Shown here piece by piece: positions 8,404-17,425 of a stretch of 64,000 bases of DNA; position 1 is the first letter of the stretch, and every line of letters starts with the position of its first letter. The notes under the pieces were generated by a model, which was not told the origin of the DNA, made no database searches, and worked only from the letters and a program-made list of their open reading frames with translations. The stretch is from an uncultured Granulosicoccaceae bacterium. Lineage in GTDB: Bacteria > Pseudomonadota > Gammaproteobacteria > Granulosicoccales > Granulosicoccaceae. A program made the position numbers and the translations under genes. The stretch lies in NCBI GenBank assembly GCA_937931165.1, contig CALHCI010000009.1, forward strand, positions 1-64,000. The letters run 5' to 3'.

Positions 8404-8712
8404 CGAACCTCGAACTGTGAGTTATCAGTGCATCTTTGAACCTTTACATCCTGATCGATGTGTTACCGCGCCAAACGTTGCATAATCAATGCACTGCATT
8501 TGATTGCGCACAGTGCGCTTGTAACGAAGTAATGAATCGGCTGACAGGCAGTGCTGTTTAGGTAGCGTTACGGCATCTAATTGATGCCAAATATGCAGAG
8601 TTAGCTGGCAAGCTTCTGATTTAGTACGTAAAAGCACGTATTCTCAGCGTATTGCCGGGTTTCTGTTTTGTGGGCTGACCGACGCAACTAAGTTCCCGGT
8701 GTATTGGTATTG
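8404..8712. other. Non-coding gap, 309 bases
   Basis: This stretch lies between the CDGSH gene and the small basic frame. A 70-codon minus frame at 8425-8637 exists but has no Shine-Dalgarno sequence, unlikely composition (Cys, His, Trp scattered) and no recognisable motif. I see no tRNA, no tmRNA 3' CCA end and no 6S-like open-bubble pattern. It may hold a promoter or 5' untranslated leader for the small frame; no strong -35/-10 pair is visible. Confidence 0.4.
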
Positions 8713-8952
8713 CTACAGCGCTTTGTGCGCGCCATCGCATTTAGGTGCGTTTGCTGTTTGTTTACAGGCGCAAAAAAACACCTTCCCGTCCTCTTCTGCC
8801 GTGTATTTCACGGGTTTGAAGTCTGTGCCTTTGTGCGAACCATCACAGAAGGGCTGCTTGCTGCTTTCACCGCACGAGCACCAGAAATAGTCTTTACCCT
8901 GCTCAACTTCGATGGCCATCGGTCCGTTGCCTGCTACTTTTGCATCTGACAT
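8713..8952 (-). CDS. Double CDGSH iron-sulfur protein
   Basis: 79 residues with two CDGSH-type [2Fe-2S] binding motifs: CSCGESSKQPFCDGSHKG (about residues 25-42) and CACKQTANAPKCDGAHK (about 61-77), each giving three Cys and one His ligand. This tandem arrangement is typical of bacterial mitoNEET-like proteins, thought to take part in electron transfer or cluster handling. There is no membrane anchor, unlike the eukaryotic relatives. It is 41 bases downstream of the DUF4870-like gene and likely in the leftward operon led by the MerR-type regulator. Confidence 0.9.
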   Translation of the reverse strand: MSDAKVAGNGPMAIEVEQGKDYFWCSCGESSKQPFCDGSHKGTDFKPVKYTAEEDGKVFFCACKQTANAPKCDGAHKAL

Positions 8953-8993
8953 GTTTTAGTCTCTGTGTTGTTGTGGAACATCGTTGGTATTGG

Positions 8994-9386
8994 TTAGTTA
9001 AACAATGGAATTGGTTTGCGACGGTGCAGGAAAAATGCTCCGGTAAGCAAGTTGAACAGCCACCAGACTACACCGATTGTTAGTAACACCGTAGAGGTTG
9101 TCGATTGCCATGTCATAACCACAGCAACGCCAATTGCGCACAGCGTCCAGAATGCCAGAATCTGCCAAATGAAGTGGCTGCGCAGGTAAGTATTTTCTGT
9201 GCTTTTGAAATTGGTGTGGTTAATTAACACACCAATGAAAGCGGTTACTCCGAACACCATACCGAGAAAGAGCAGCAGATACGCCAGTACTGCCAGCTTG
9301 TGTGTGTGTTGAACCGGTTCGAGGGGCAAATTAGTCTCCGTGCTATCACCGGATAATATGGCTGGATATACAAAGCCCAACTGCAT
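8994..9386 (-). CDS. DUF4870-like small membrane protein
   Basis: 130 residues with three hydrophobic segments (LAVLAYLLLFLGMVFGVTAF, ILAFWTLCAIGVAVVMTW, LTIGVVWWLFNLLTGAFFL). The middle signature YLRSHFIWQILAFW matches the H-F-x-W-Q-x-x-T/A-F-W pattern I recall for the YES-HF-RWQ branch of DUF4870 membrane proteins, whose function is unknown. The start at 9386 is weak, with no good ribosome-binding site, and the family domain begins about 25 residues in. A hydrophobic stretch in another frame just upstream (about 9340-9420 on the minus strand) may mean the annotated N-terminus is incomplete or altered. Confidence 0.6.
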   Translation of the reverse strand: MQLGFVYPAILSGDSTETNLPLEPVQHTHKLAVLAYLLLFLGMVFGVTAFIGVLINHTNFKSTENTYLRSHFIWQILAFWTLCAIGVAVVMTWQSTTSTVLLTIGVVWWLFNLLTGAFFLHRRKPIPLFN

Positions 9387-9432
9387 GCCACAAAGATTAA
9401 CGTGATGATGAAATAGTAGAGACGTAGCCTGT

Positions 9433-10578
9433 TCAGGCGGCCAGAGAACGGCTGATCACCAGTCGCTGAATGTCCGAGGTGCCTTCGTATATCTGGCAAA
9501 CCCGTACATCTCTGGCGATTCTCTCAACCGGAAAATCACTAAGATACCCGTAGCCACCGTGAATCTGAATAGCATCTGAGCAGACTTTCTCGGCCATTTC
9601 ACTGGCAAACAGTTTGGCCATCGATGCTTCGGTGAGGCAGGGGGCCTGCTGGTCTCGCAATGAGGCCGCGCGGTGTACCAGAAGCCTTGCGGCGTCCATC
9701 TGGGTAGCCATATCGGCCAGTTTAAAAGCAACTGCCTGCTGTGCGATAAGAGGTTTACCAAAGGCCTGTCTTTCCTGTGCGTACGAGAGCGCGTGTTCAT
9801 AAGCGGCGCGTGCCATACCGACAGCCTGTGCTGCAATACCGATTCTGCCACCCTCAAGGTTACTCAGTGCAATGCGATAACCCTGGCCCTCTTCACCAAG
9901 CAGGTTTTCTGCGGCAACAATGCAGTTGTTAAGAACGATCTGACAGGTATCAGAGGCGCGTTGCCCCATTTTCTTTTCGACCGAGGCGACCTCATAACCT
10001 TTAGTGTCAGTAGGTACGATAAACGCACTGATGCCTTTTTTACCGGCATCCGGATCAGTCACCGCAAATACAATCGCGACATCTGCAGTACTGCCTGAAG
10101 TAATAAATTGTTTGACACCATTGAGTTCGTAACATGGACCTTCAGTGGACTGTGAAAGTGTGGCCCTGGTAGTGATGGCAGAAGCATCTGACCCTGCCTG
10201 TGGTTCAGTCAGGCAGAAGGCACCGAGCATTTCACCACAAGCGAGTTTCGGAAGCCATTGATCTTTCTGTGCGTCGGTGCCGTAGCGATAGATTGGCAGG
10301 CAGGCTACGGAGTTATGCACACTCATGATGGTAGAGCAAGCACCATCACCGGCAGCAATTTCTTCCAGCGCCATGGCATAAGCAACACTGTCGGTTTCGG
10401 CTCCTTGATAGGTTTCCGGTACTACCATGCCCAACAAGCCAAGCTCACCCATCTCTTTAATAGCGTCAGCTGGAAATGTACTGTTGGCATCCCAGTCTGC
10501 TGCATTCGGAGCCAGCTTTTCTGTAGCAAACTGACGCGCCATATCGCGCACCATTAATTGTTCTTCTGTGTAGATCAT
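9433..10578 (-). CDS. Acyl-CoA dehydrogenase, short/branched-chain type
   Basis: 381 residues, standard length. It is a FAD enzyme forming 2-enoyl-CoA. Signatures: [11 protein letters not shown] (about 125-135), the C-terminal [17 protein letters not shown], and the catalytic base in [12 protein letters not shown] (Glu about 367), the position used by short-chain and many branched-chain dehydrogenases. It lies 31 bases downstream of the thiolase gene in the regulator-led operon, which suggests oxidation of a branched-chain-derived or short acyl-CoA, consistent with the divergent isobutyryl-CoA mutase. Exact chain specificity cannot be read from the sequence. Confidence 0.92.
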   Translation of the reverse strand: MIYTEEQLMVRDMARQFATEKLAPNAADWDANSTFPADAIKEMGELGLLGMVVPETYQGAETDSVAYAMALEEIAAGDGACSTIMSVHNSVACLPIYRYGTDAQKDQWLPKLACGEMLGAFCLTEPQAGSDASAITTRATLSQSTEGPCYELNGVKQFITSGSTADVAIVFAVTDPDAGKKGISAFIVPTDTKGYEVASVEKKMGQRASDTCQIVLNNCIVAAENLLGEEGQGYRIALSNLEGGRIGIAAQAVGMARAAYEHALSYAQERQAFGKPLIAQQAVAFKLADMATQMDAARLLVHRAASLRDQQAPCLTEASMAKLFASEMAEKVCSDAIQIHGGYGYLSDFPVERIARDVRVCQIYEGTSDIQRLVISRSLAA

Positions 10579-10609
10579 GGTGACTTACTCCGCGCTGTGG
10601 CTATCGCGT

Positions 10610-11800
10610 TTACTGGTTGACTTCAATTGCCATCGCAGTGGCTTCGCCGCCGCCAATACACAGTGATGCGACACCGGTTTTCAGTTGCTGGTTACGCAGT
10701 GCATGAATAAGTGTGACCAGAATTCGGGCACCTGAAGCGCCAATCGGATGCCCGAGCGCACACGCACCACCATGCATGTTGACACGTTCTGCTGGCAGAT
10801 CGAGTTCTTTGGTCGCTGCCATAGTCACTACGGCGAAGGCTTCGTTGACTTCGTAAAGATCGACATCACCCTGGCTCAAATTGGTTTTTTCAAACAGCTT
10901 TTTCATTGCAAAAACCGGTGCGGTGGTGAACCAGTTGGGTTCATGCGCGTGCGTGGCGTGTCCGAGTACGGTGGCAAGTATTTCCAGGCCGCGCGATTCT
11001 GCTTCACTGCGTCGCATCATGACCAATGCCGCAGCACCATCTGATATAGAGCTCGAGTTGGCGGCGGTAACTGTGCCGTCTTTAGCAAACGCCGGTCGTA
11101 GGGTAGGAATTTTTTCGGGTTTGGCTTTGTGGGGTTGCTCGTCGGTGTCGACGATGACTTCACCCTGACGAGTGTTTATCTTGCAGGCCGCAACCTCGTT
11201 GCTGAAAGCACCTGAGTCAATCGCGTGGCAGGCGCGCTTAAGAGACTCGATAGCGAAATTATCCTGCTGTTCACGTGAAAACTCGTAGCGCCCGGCGCAG
11301 TCTTCGGCGAATGTGCCCATTAAACGCCCCTTGTCGTAAGCGTCTTCCAGACCATCAAGAAACATATGGTCGAGCACATTTCCGTGCCCCATGCGCATGC
11401 CACCGCGTGCTTTTGGCAGTAAATAAGGTGCGTTGGTCATACTTTCCATGCCGCCGGCGACAGCGACAGTGGCACTACCTGCAATCAGCAGATCGTGGGC
11501 AAACATTGCCGCCTTCATACCAGAGCCACACATCTTATTGACTGTGGTGCAGTTGGTGCCCAGCGGCAATCCAGCGCCCAGTGCTGCCTGACGCGCAGGT
11601 GCCTGACCTTGTCCGGCAGGCAGTACGCAGCCCATCACGACTTCATCAATGGCTTCCTGGTCGATTTTGCTGTGCTTTAACGATGCGTCGATGGCGGTAG
11701 CACCAATCTCGGCGGCGGTTAAATCTGTGAGGGCACCTTGAAAGCCGCCTAGCGGTGTTCGCATTGCGCCGGTAATGACAATTGGATCGTGTTTGGACAT
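10610..11800 (-). CDS. Acetyl-CoA C-acetyltransferase (thiolase)
   Basis: 396 residues. It carries out reversible thiolysis of 3-oxoacyl-CoA. Catalytic features: nucleophile Cys in VNKMCGSGMKAAM (about residue 90), the NEAFA block in YEVNEAFAVV, GGACALGHPIGASGAR with the catalytic His, and CIGGGEA with the second Cys near the C-terminus. GGxCALGHPIG, rather than NGGAIALGHP, marks it as the biosynthetic/AtoB-like subgroup, unlike the paaJ-type copy at 51590. It is the middle gene of the regulator-thiolase-dehydrogenase operon. Confidence 0.93.
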   Translation of the reverse strand: MSKHDPIVITGAMRTPLGGFQGALTDLTAAEIGATAIDASLKHSKIDQEAIDEVVMGCVLPAGQGQAPARQAALGAGLPLGTNCTTVNKMCGSGMKAAMFAHDLLIAGSATVAVAGGMESMTNAPYLLPKARGGMRMGHGNVLDHMFLDGLEDAYDKGRLMGTFAEDCAGRYEFSREQQDNFAIESLKRACHAIDSGAFSNEVAACKINTRQGEVIVDTDEQPHKAKPEKIPTLRPAFAKDGTVTAANSSSISDGAAALVMMRRSEAESRGLEILATVLGHATHAHEPNWFTTAPVFAMKKLFEKTNLSQGDVDLYEVNEAFAVVTMAATKELDLPAERVNMHGGACALGHPIGASGARILVTLIHALRNQQLKTGVASLCIGGGEATAMAIEVNQ

Positions 11801-11842
11801 GGTGGTAGGTTCCGGGTTGTTAAATCAACAACAATTAAAGCG

Positions 11843-12247
11843 CTAGGCGGCGTCTTCGTCGCCGTCGGCTGAAATAGACTGAATTCGTGCCTGGCAGCGT
11901 GACTCGATGGTCGCCAGATCGGCCAGAGACGCCTCAATATCGCGTTTCTGCTGTTGCAGTTGTTTTCGGCTCTCTTCGATTTTTCGGCAGGTGTATTTTA
12001 GTTGTTGTAGCTCACCGGCGTGACCTGCCTCGTACATATTCAGCACATCGCGAATTTCATCAAGCGGCCATCCAAGCCGTTTGCCTCTGAGCAGCAGCTT
12101 CAGACGGGTTCGGTCAGAGCGAGTGTAAATGCGCTTCTGCCCGTCACGCACAGGACTGAGCAATTTTTTATCCTCATAGAACCGGATCGCCCGGGTGGTG
12201 ATCCCGAATTCCTTGCCCAATTCCGAAATAGTGAAGGTTTCTTGCAT
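11843..12247 (-). CDS. MerR-family transcriptional regulator, LiuR-type
   Basis: From the ATG at 12247 it has 134 residues: an N-terminal winged HTH (TISELGKEFGITTRAIRFYE), then RLKLLLRGKRLGWPLDEI and a long coiled-coil dimer helix (CRKIEESRKQLQQQKRDIEA). The block AIRFYEDKKLLSP-R-GQKRIY-R-DR-RLKLLLRGKRLG is what I associate with LiuR, the regulator of branched-chain amino acid and acyl-CoA genes in proteobacteria. Metal-binding cysteines of the MerR/CueR class are absent, so an acyl-CoA-type ligand is inferred. An in-frame extension to 12376 is unlikely because it would cover the palindromic promoter. It should act on the site at 12294-12327, controlling its own operon and icmF. Confidence 0.85.
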   Translation of the reverse strand: MQETFTISELGKEFGITTRAIRFYEDKKLLSPVRDGQKRIYTRSDRTRLKLLLRGKRLGWPLDEIRDVLNMYEAGHAGELQQLKYTCRKIEESRKQLQQQKRDIEASLADLATIESRCQARIQSISADGDEDAA

Positions 12248-12293
12248 GATTAGCCGCCAAACGCTCGAAAGTCCACGCCATGCAGACCATCTC

Positions 12294-12327
12294 AGTATAT
12301 TGACGTTTACGTAAACGTCAATATACT
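12294..12327. promoter_or_regulatory. 34-bp perfect palindrome: LiuR-type operator with overlapping divergent promoters
   Basis: AGTATATTGACGTTTAC joined directly to its exact reverse complement. Plus-strand promoter: TTGACG at 12300-12305, 16-bp spacer, TATACT at 12322-12327, reading toward icmF (start 12389). Because the site is symmetric, the minus strand carries the same hexamers (TTGACG at 12321-12316, TATACT at 12299-12294), reading toward the MerR-type gene (start 12247). The core TTGACGTTTACGTAAACGTCAA resembles, from memory, reported LiuR sites. Confidence 0.88.
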
Positions 12328-12388
12328 CATGGCGACTGTGGTGCAGGCACATTGAGCTGCAAAACATATCTCCCAAGAGACCGCGAAT

Positions 12389-15300
12389 ATGTCATTACCC
12401 GCAAACGAGGTTGTCCAGCTTCCTGCTCGCTCAGCAAGTCAGACGGCTGATCATCCCCATATCAGGTTTGTGACCGCGGCCAGTCTGTTCGACGGTCACG
12501 ATGCGTCCATCAACATTATGCGGCGAATGCTGCAGGCGTCGGGTGCGGAAGTCATCCATTTGGGACACAACCGCTCAGTCGCTGAAATAGTGACAGCTGC
12601 CATTCACGAAGACGTGCAGGGCATAGCCATCAGTTCCTATCAGGGTGGGCATGTAGAGTACTTTAAGTACATGGTCGATATGCTGCGTGAGAAGGGCAGT
12701 TCGCACATACAAGTGTTCGGTGGTGGTGGCGGCGTAATCGTCAGTGAAGAAATTGCCGAGCTGCAACAGCATGGTGTCGCGCGAATTTACTCACCGCAGG
12801 ATGGTCAGCAGATCGGTCTGCAGGGCATGATCGACGATATGATGTCGCGCTGTAGTTTCGACCCGGCGGAATATGCCGGTGATGATTTGGGAAGCCTTTC
12901 TAAAGACAGCTACCGGCAGCTTGCTGCCATTCTCACTGCACTTGAAAACGGGTCATATCCGGTGGCAGCGCGTGAAAAACTGCTGACTGCGGCAGCCGCG
13001 ATCGATCAGGTGCCGGTGCTTGGTATCACCGGTACTGGTGGGTCAGGTAAATCGTCACTGACAGATGAAGTCATCAGGCGTTTCAGGCTTGATCACCGCG
13101 ACAGTCTCAACATTGCTGTGCTCGCCATTGACCCCACGCGCCGTAAAACCGGTGGTGCATTGCTTGGTGATCGTATTCGTATGAACGCGATTGACCACGA
13201 CAACATTTTCATGCGTTCTATTGCAACGCGTGATGCCGGCGCTGATGTGCCGCCGCAGATGACTGACTTGCTTGCTGCTACGCGTCTCGCAGGTTTTGAT
13301 CTGATCATTGTCGAGACCCCGGGCATCGGACAGGGTGATGCCGGTATTGTGCCGTTCTGTGACGTGTCCATGTATGTGATGACGCCTGAGTTCGGTGCCG
13401 CCAGTCAGCTCGAAAAAATCGATATGCTCGACTTTGCCGATGTCATTGCCATTAACAAGTTTGATCGCAAAGGTGCCGCCGATGCACTGCGGGATGTGTC
13501 AAAGCAGGTGCAGAGAAATCGTGAAGCGTTTGATCGTTCCCCTGATCAGATGCCGGTCTTCGGTACGATGGCCGCAAGATTCAACGATGATGGCGTGACC
13601 GCCGTTTATCAGCAGTTGCTGGCACGGCTACAGGAAAAAGGTCTGCGTGCAGAGTCCGGTGTTCTGGCAGCGGTAGACACTCGCTACTCCACTGATGACT
13701 CTGTGTTGCTGCCTTCGAACCGCATTCGATATCTTGCAGAAATCGCAGACGGTATACGCCAGTATCATCAAAACGCGGCTACCCAGGCGGAGCTCGCACG
13801 TCAATGCCAGCAGCTCGAAGCGTCGCAACTGTTGATAAAGGAAGCTGGTGTAACGCTCGATGAACCTGCACTGGAGTCACTTATCAGTAGTAAAAAGCAG
13901 GCCCTCGAAGCGGATTCAACAGCATTGCTTGAAGCGTGGCCGGAAATCGTTGAGCGTTACAGCAAAGACGAATATGCGGTGACAGTCAGAGACAAAACGA
14001 TCACCACCTCGCTTATCCATGAAACACTGAGTGGCAGTGTCATAAACAAGGTGGCACTGCCTCGCTACAAAGATCACGGCGAGCTACTGTATTGGTTGCT
14101 TAGAGAAAATCTACCCGGGTATTTCCCGTTTACTGCTGGTGTGTTTCCGTTTAAACGCGAAGGTGAAGACCCGACAAGAATGTTTGCTGGAGAGGGAGAC
14201 GCATTCCGTACTAACAATCGTTTTAAAGCGTTGTCAGAACATGCCAGTGCCAAGCGACTGTCAACAGCATTTGATTCCGTGACGCTTTACGGCAATGACC
14301 CGCATGAGCGGCCGGATATTTACGGCAAGGTTGGAAACTCCGGAGTATCCATTGCCACGGTTGAAGATATGCAGGCACTATACGATGGATTTGACTTGTG
14401 CGATCCGACTACCTCGGTATCCATGACCATTAACGGTCCGGCACCGACCATTCTGGCTTTTTATTTCAACACCGCTTTCCGGCAGCAGATACAAAAATTT
14501 GTCGATGATAAAGGACGCGATCCAAACGATGAAGAGTTGGCGGATATACGCAGCTGGACACTTGCCAATGTCAGAGGAACCGTTCAGGCAGATATTCTAA
14601 AAGAAGATCAGGGACAGAATACCTGCATCTTTTCGACTGAATTCAGTTTAAAGATGATGGGGGATATTCAGGAGTACTTTGTTGAAAACAACGTGCGAAA
14701 TTTTTACTCGGTCTCTATTTCCGGGTATCACATTGCCGAAGCAGGTGCCAATCCCATCAGCCAGCTTGCGTTTACCCTTGCCAATGGTTTCACTTATGTA
14801 GAGTCCTACCTTGCGCGTGGTATGCAGATCGATGACTTTGCGCCTAACCTGTCTTTCTTTTTTAGTAACGGTATGGACCCGGAATATACTGTCATGGGAC
14901 GTGTGGCGAGACGTGTTTGGGCTATTACCATGCGTGAGCGATATGGTGCAGGGGAACGCAGCCAGAAACTTAAATACCATATTCAAACTTCTGGTCGTTC
15001 ATTGCATGCTCAGGAAATGGCGTTCAATGATATTCGTACCACGTTGCAGGCACTGATCGCTATTTACGATAACTGCAACTCTCTTCACACCAATGCCTAT
15101 GATGAGGCGATAACCACCCCGACTGAAGAATCTGTACGTCGTGCGATCGCTATTCAACTTATTATTAATCGTGAGTGGGGGCTTGCCAAAAATGAAAACC
15201 CCAATCAAGGCAGTTTTATTGTCGATGAACTTACCGACCTGGTAGAAGAGGCCGTATTACAGGAGTTTGAAAGAATCTCGGAGCGTGGCGGTGTGTTAGG

Positions 15301-15673
15301 TGCGATGGAAACCGGCTACCAGCGCGGCAAAATACAGGAAGAGTCACTCTTGTACGAGCACAGAAAGCATGATGGTTCGCTGCCAATTATTGGTGTCAAT
15401 ACCTTTACCAACCCGGACGATGACGCTGCTAACCAAACAGTAGAACTGGCGCGCTCCACTGAAGATGAAAAGCAGTCACAGATTAACCGGCTGCGAGATT
15501 TTCAGTCATGTCATAAAAATCAGGCAACTGCTGCTCTGGACAGGGTAAGAGATGCTGCCGTCAATAATCAGAATGTATTCAGAGAACTGGTAGACGCGGT
15601 ACAATATTGCTCTCTGGGCCAGATTACCGATGCACTTTTTGAAGTTGGAGGGAAGTATCGTCGTAATATGTAA
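12389..15673 (+). CDS. icmF: Fused isobutyryl-CoA mutase (IcmF)
   Basis: 1094 residues, the usual IcmF length. It interconverts isobutyryl-CoA and n-butyryl-CoA using adenosylcobalamin. Domain order: N-terminal B12-binding domain with the DxHxxG-like lower-ligand segment [11 protein letters not shown] (about 34-44) and HLGHNRS; MeaB-type GTPase chaperone with P-loop GTGGSGKSS at residues 215-223 and NKFD (G4 motif); then the mutase TIM barrel from about residue 560 ([39 protein letters not shown]). It has its own promoter in the palindrome 60 bases upstream and is followed by an SDR gene after 23 bases. Close relatives act on pivalyl- or isovaleryl-CoA, which cannot be excluded. Confidence 0.95.
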   Translation: MSLPANEVVQLPARSASQTADHPHIRFVTAASLFDGHDASINIMRRMLQASGAEVIHLGHNRSVAEIVTAAIHEDVQGIAISSYQGGHVEYFKYMVDMLREKGSSHIQVFGGGGGVIVSEEIAELQQHGVARIYSPQDGQQIGLQGMIDDMMSRCSFDPAEYAGDDLGSLSKDSYRQLAAILTALENGSYPVAAREKLLTAAAAIDQVPVLGITGTGGSGKSSLTDEVIRRFRLDHRDSLNIAVLAIDPTRRKTGGALLGDRIRMNAIDHDNIFMRSIATRDAGADVPPQMTDLLAATRLAGFDLIIVETPGIGQGDAGIVPFCDVSMYVMTPEFGAASQLEKIDMLDFADVIAINKFDRKGAADALRDVSKQVQRNREAFDRSPDQMPVFGTMAARFNDDGVTAVYQQLLARLQEKGLRAESGVLAAVDTRYSTDDSVLLPSNRIRYLAEIADGIRQYHQNAATQAELARQCQQLEASQLLIKEAGVTLDEPALESLISSKKQALEADSTALLEAWPEIVERYSKDEYAVTVRDKTITTSLIHETLSGSVINKVALPRYKDHGELLYWLLRENLPGYFPFTAGVFPFKREGEDPTRMFAGEGDAFRTNNRFKALSEHASAKRLSTAFDSVTLYGNDPHERPDIYGKVGNSGVSIATVEDMQALYDGFDLCDPTTSVSMTINGPAPTILAFYFNTAFRQQIQKFVDDKGRDPNDEELADIRSWTLANVRGTVQADILKEDQGQNTCIFSTEFSLKMMGDIQEYFVENNVRNFYSVSISGYHIAEAGANPISQLAFTLANGFTYVESYLARGMQIDDFAPNLSFFFSNGMDPEYTVMGRVARRVWAITMRERYGAGERSQKLKYHIQTSGRSLHAQEMAFNDIRTTLQALIAIYDNCNSLHTNAYDEAITTPTEESVRRAIAIQLIINREWGLAKNENPNQGSFIVDELTDLVEEAVLQEFERISERGGVLGAMETGYQRGKIQEESLLYEHRKHDGSLPIIGVNTFTNPDDDAANQTVELARSTEDEKQSQINRLRDFQSCHKNQATAALDRVRDAAVNNQNVFRELVDAVQYCSLGQITDALFEVGGKYRRNM

Positions 15674-15696
15674 GTGCCTGCACAAGAGCCACAAGA

Positions 15697-16437
15697 ATGA
15701 AGGTGATGCTAATCACTGGTGCAAGTCGCGGTATCGGTGCCGCGACAGCAATAGCTGCTGCCAATAAAGGTTACACGGTATGCGTTAACTACCGCACCGA
15801 CAGTACATCGGCGTCAATGGTTGTTGAACAAATACAGCAATCCGGTGGCAAGGCTGTGGCGATCAAAGCGGATGTTTCTATAGAAGCCGAAGTTGCACAT
15901 TTGTTTTCGCAGATACAGGCTACAATTGGCAAAGTTGACGTGTTGGTTAACAATGCGGGAATACTGCAAACAGGGAATATAGAAACCATAGACTCAGATC
16001 GCTTGCGTAAGGTGTTTGAGCTGAATGTATTTGGTGCATTCTATTGTGCTAAAGAAGCGGTTAAGTGTATGTCAGCGCGTTACGGTGGAGCGGGCGGTTC
16101 TATCATTAACGTATCTTCTGTCGCGGCTAAATTGGGATCAGCCGGTGAATACATTGATTACGCCGCGAGTAAAGGTGCCATAGATACCATGACAATTGGC
16201 TTAGCCACCGAAGTAGCTGAACAAGGCATTCGCGTAAACGCGGTACGTCCGGGTGTTATTTACACCGATATACATGCAAGTGGTGGCGAGCCCGGACGCG
16301 TGGATCGTGTGAGACATTCGGTGCCGATGAAACGCGGTGGCGAGCCTGTAGAAATTGCAAATGCCATTGTCTGGCTCGCGTCTGATGAAGCTTCTTACTG
16401 TACTGGCACCATTGTCGATGTGAGTGGAGGACGCTGA
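15697..16437 (+). CDS. Short-chain dehydrogenase/reductase, FabG-like
   Basis: 246 residues, a classical SDR. TGASRGIGAAT at about 6-16 binds the cofactor, with Arg in the Y-R-T-D loop after the second strand hinting at NADP preference. NNAG is at about 87-90, the catalytic Ser is in INVSSVAA, and YAASK holds Tyr and Lys near residues 154-158. The end SYCTGTIVDVSGG is standard. It likely reduces or oxidises a 3-oxo/3-hydroxy acyl compound or a sugar; the substrate cannot be read. It may be co-transcribed with icmF, which would fit acyl-CoA metabolism. Confidence 0.88.
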   Translation: MKVMLITGASRGIGAATAIAAANKGYTVCVNYRTDSTSASMVVEQIQQSGGKAVAIKADVSIEAEVAHLFSQIQATIGKVDVLVNNAGILQTGNIETIDSDRLRKVFELNVFGAFYCAKEAVKCMSARYGGAGGSIINVSSVAAKLGSAGEYIDYAASKGAIDTMTIGLATEVAEQGIRVNAVRPGVIYTDIHASGGEPGRVDRVRHSVPMKRGGEPVEIANAIVWLASDEASYCTGTIVDVSGGR

Positions 16438-16686
16438 AGCAAACCGGGTTTGATATGACGATTGCTAATGCCAACGAAGAATGTATTCCTGAGACAAAAT
16501 TTATCGGTATCACTACGGCACTTTAGGTTCAACAGACTGTCTCACACAATAGATCGGGCATGGTGAACCGGTTTTGAAATCGGGACGTAGAAGCAGTAAC
16601 GGTCAGATGCTGTATTGCTTTCAGTGCAGCCGAATGAATACGTAAAACTAGCGCGGTATTGCTGAAATTTAAAAGGTTAGAAAACG

Positions 16687-17136
16687 ATGTCGGTTGATGT
16701 GTCCATAGATCATCCATCTATCAGTGTCAAGCTCAATGTTGTAAACGTAAAAATGAGTCGGCAGATTGGTCAGGCCGTGCAAAAGCTCGCTGACCTGAGA
16801 CTACCGGAGTGGCGCATACTGGCATTGCTGGCCGAGGCTGGCAGCCTGAGTCAGGCTGACATTCGAAACCAGATCGGCATGGACAAAGGCCAGATCAGCA
16901 GGACCGTCAAGAATATGCTGGCCAACGATCTGGTCGTGAGCGAAGCAGGGGCTGCGAAAACCCGCAACGTACGACTCAGCCTCACCGAGAAGGGCACTTC
17001 TGTGCACGAGCGAGTGGGGGTAATGATGGAACAGCGTAACGCCGAGCTGTTGGGCATGCTCACGCCTGAGCAAAAAACCTCACTTTTTGAAGGACTTGAG
17101 CGAATTGAACAGGCAGTGGATCGCTGGTCAATCTAA
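16687..17136 (+). CDS. MarR-family transcriptional regulator
   Basis: 149 residues, typical MarR length. The winged helix is visible: PEWRILALLAEAGSLSQADI (helices 1-2), NQIGMDKGQISRTVKNM (recognition helix) and the wing KTRNVRLSLTEKG. It should bind DNA as a dimer, usually controlling a neighbouring gene, but neither neighbour (SDR gene 250 bases upstream, GGDEF-EAL gene 290 bases downstream) is clearly the target. The 249-base gap before it contains only a 23-codon frame at 16455 that I do not support. Confidence 0.88.
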   Translation: MSVDVSIDHPSISVKLNVVNVKMSRQIGQAVQKLADLRLPEWRILALLAEAGSLSQADIRNQIGMDKGQISRTVKNMLANDLVVSEAGAAKTRNVRLSLTEKGTSVHERVGVMMEQRNAELLGMLTPEQKTSLFEGLERIEQAVDRWSI

Positions 17137-17425
17137 AATCACCCCGGTGCCTGGGGTCCCCGGTACTGTAAATGAGTAGCGGGTGTAGTGCGCAAACCAC
17201 CGACACCATAGTCCGTAGCAGGCGATATCCTGTTCCTGCATCCCGGGAAGCACCCTCTGCTAATTCCCCGGCTCGTCAGTTTCTTTACTAATTCCGCTTT
17301 TCCACTTTGTAGAACCGTCGCACGGACTTTGGGTCCGCAACATGGCATAGTTCCGCGCTGGTGGAATGGCGCCTTCATGTTGGCCCTGTTCTGCCGCCTC
17401 CCCAGTCACCAGTTCAATCGTCGGT

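Noticed and set aside
8425-8637. 70-codon minus frame upstream of the small basic ORF
   Set aside because: No Shine-Dalgarno, unlikely composition, ends in two adjacent stops; in-frame but separate from the small ORF.
9245-9499. 84-codon minus frame with a hydrophobic stretch upstream of the DUF4870-like gene
   Set aside because: Lies in another frame overlapping the start of that gene and the acyl-CoA dehydrogenase end; could reflect a frameshift at the N-terminus but no family match supports it.
16455-16526. 23-codon frame after the SDR gene
   Set aside because: No ribosome-binding site, no repeat or context; likely chance. Left out unless conserved in relatives.
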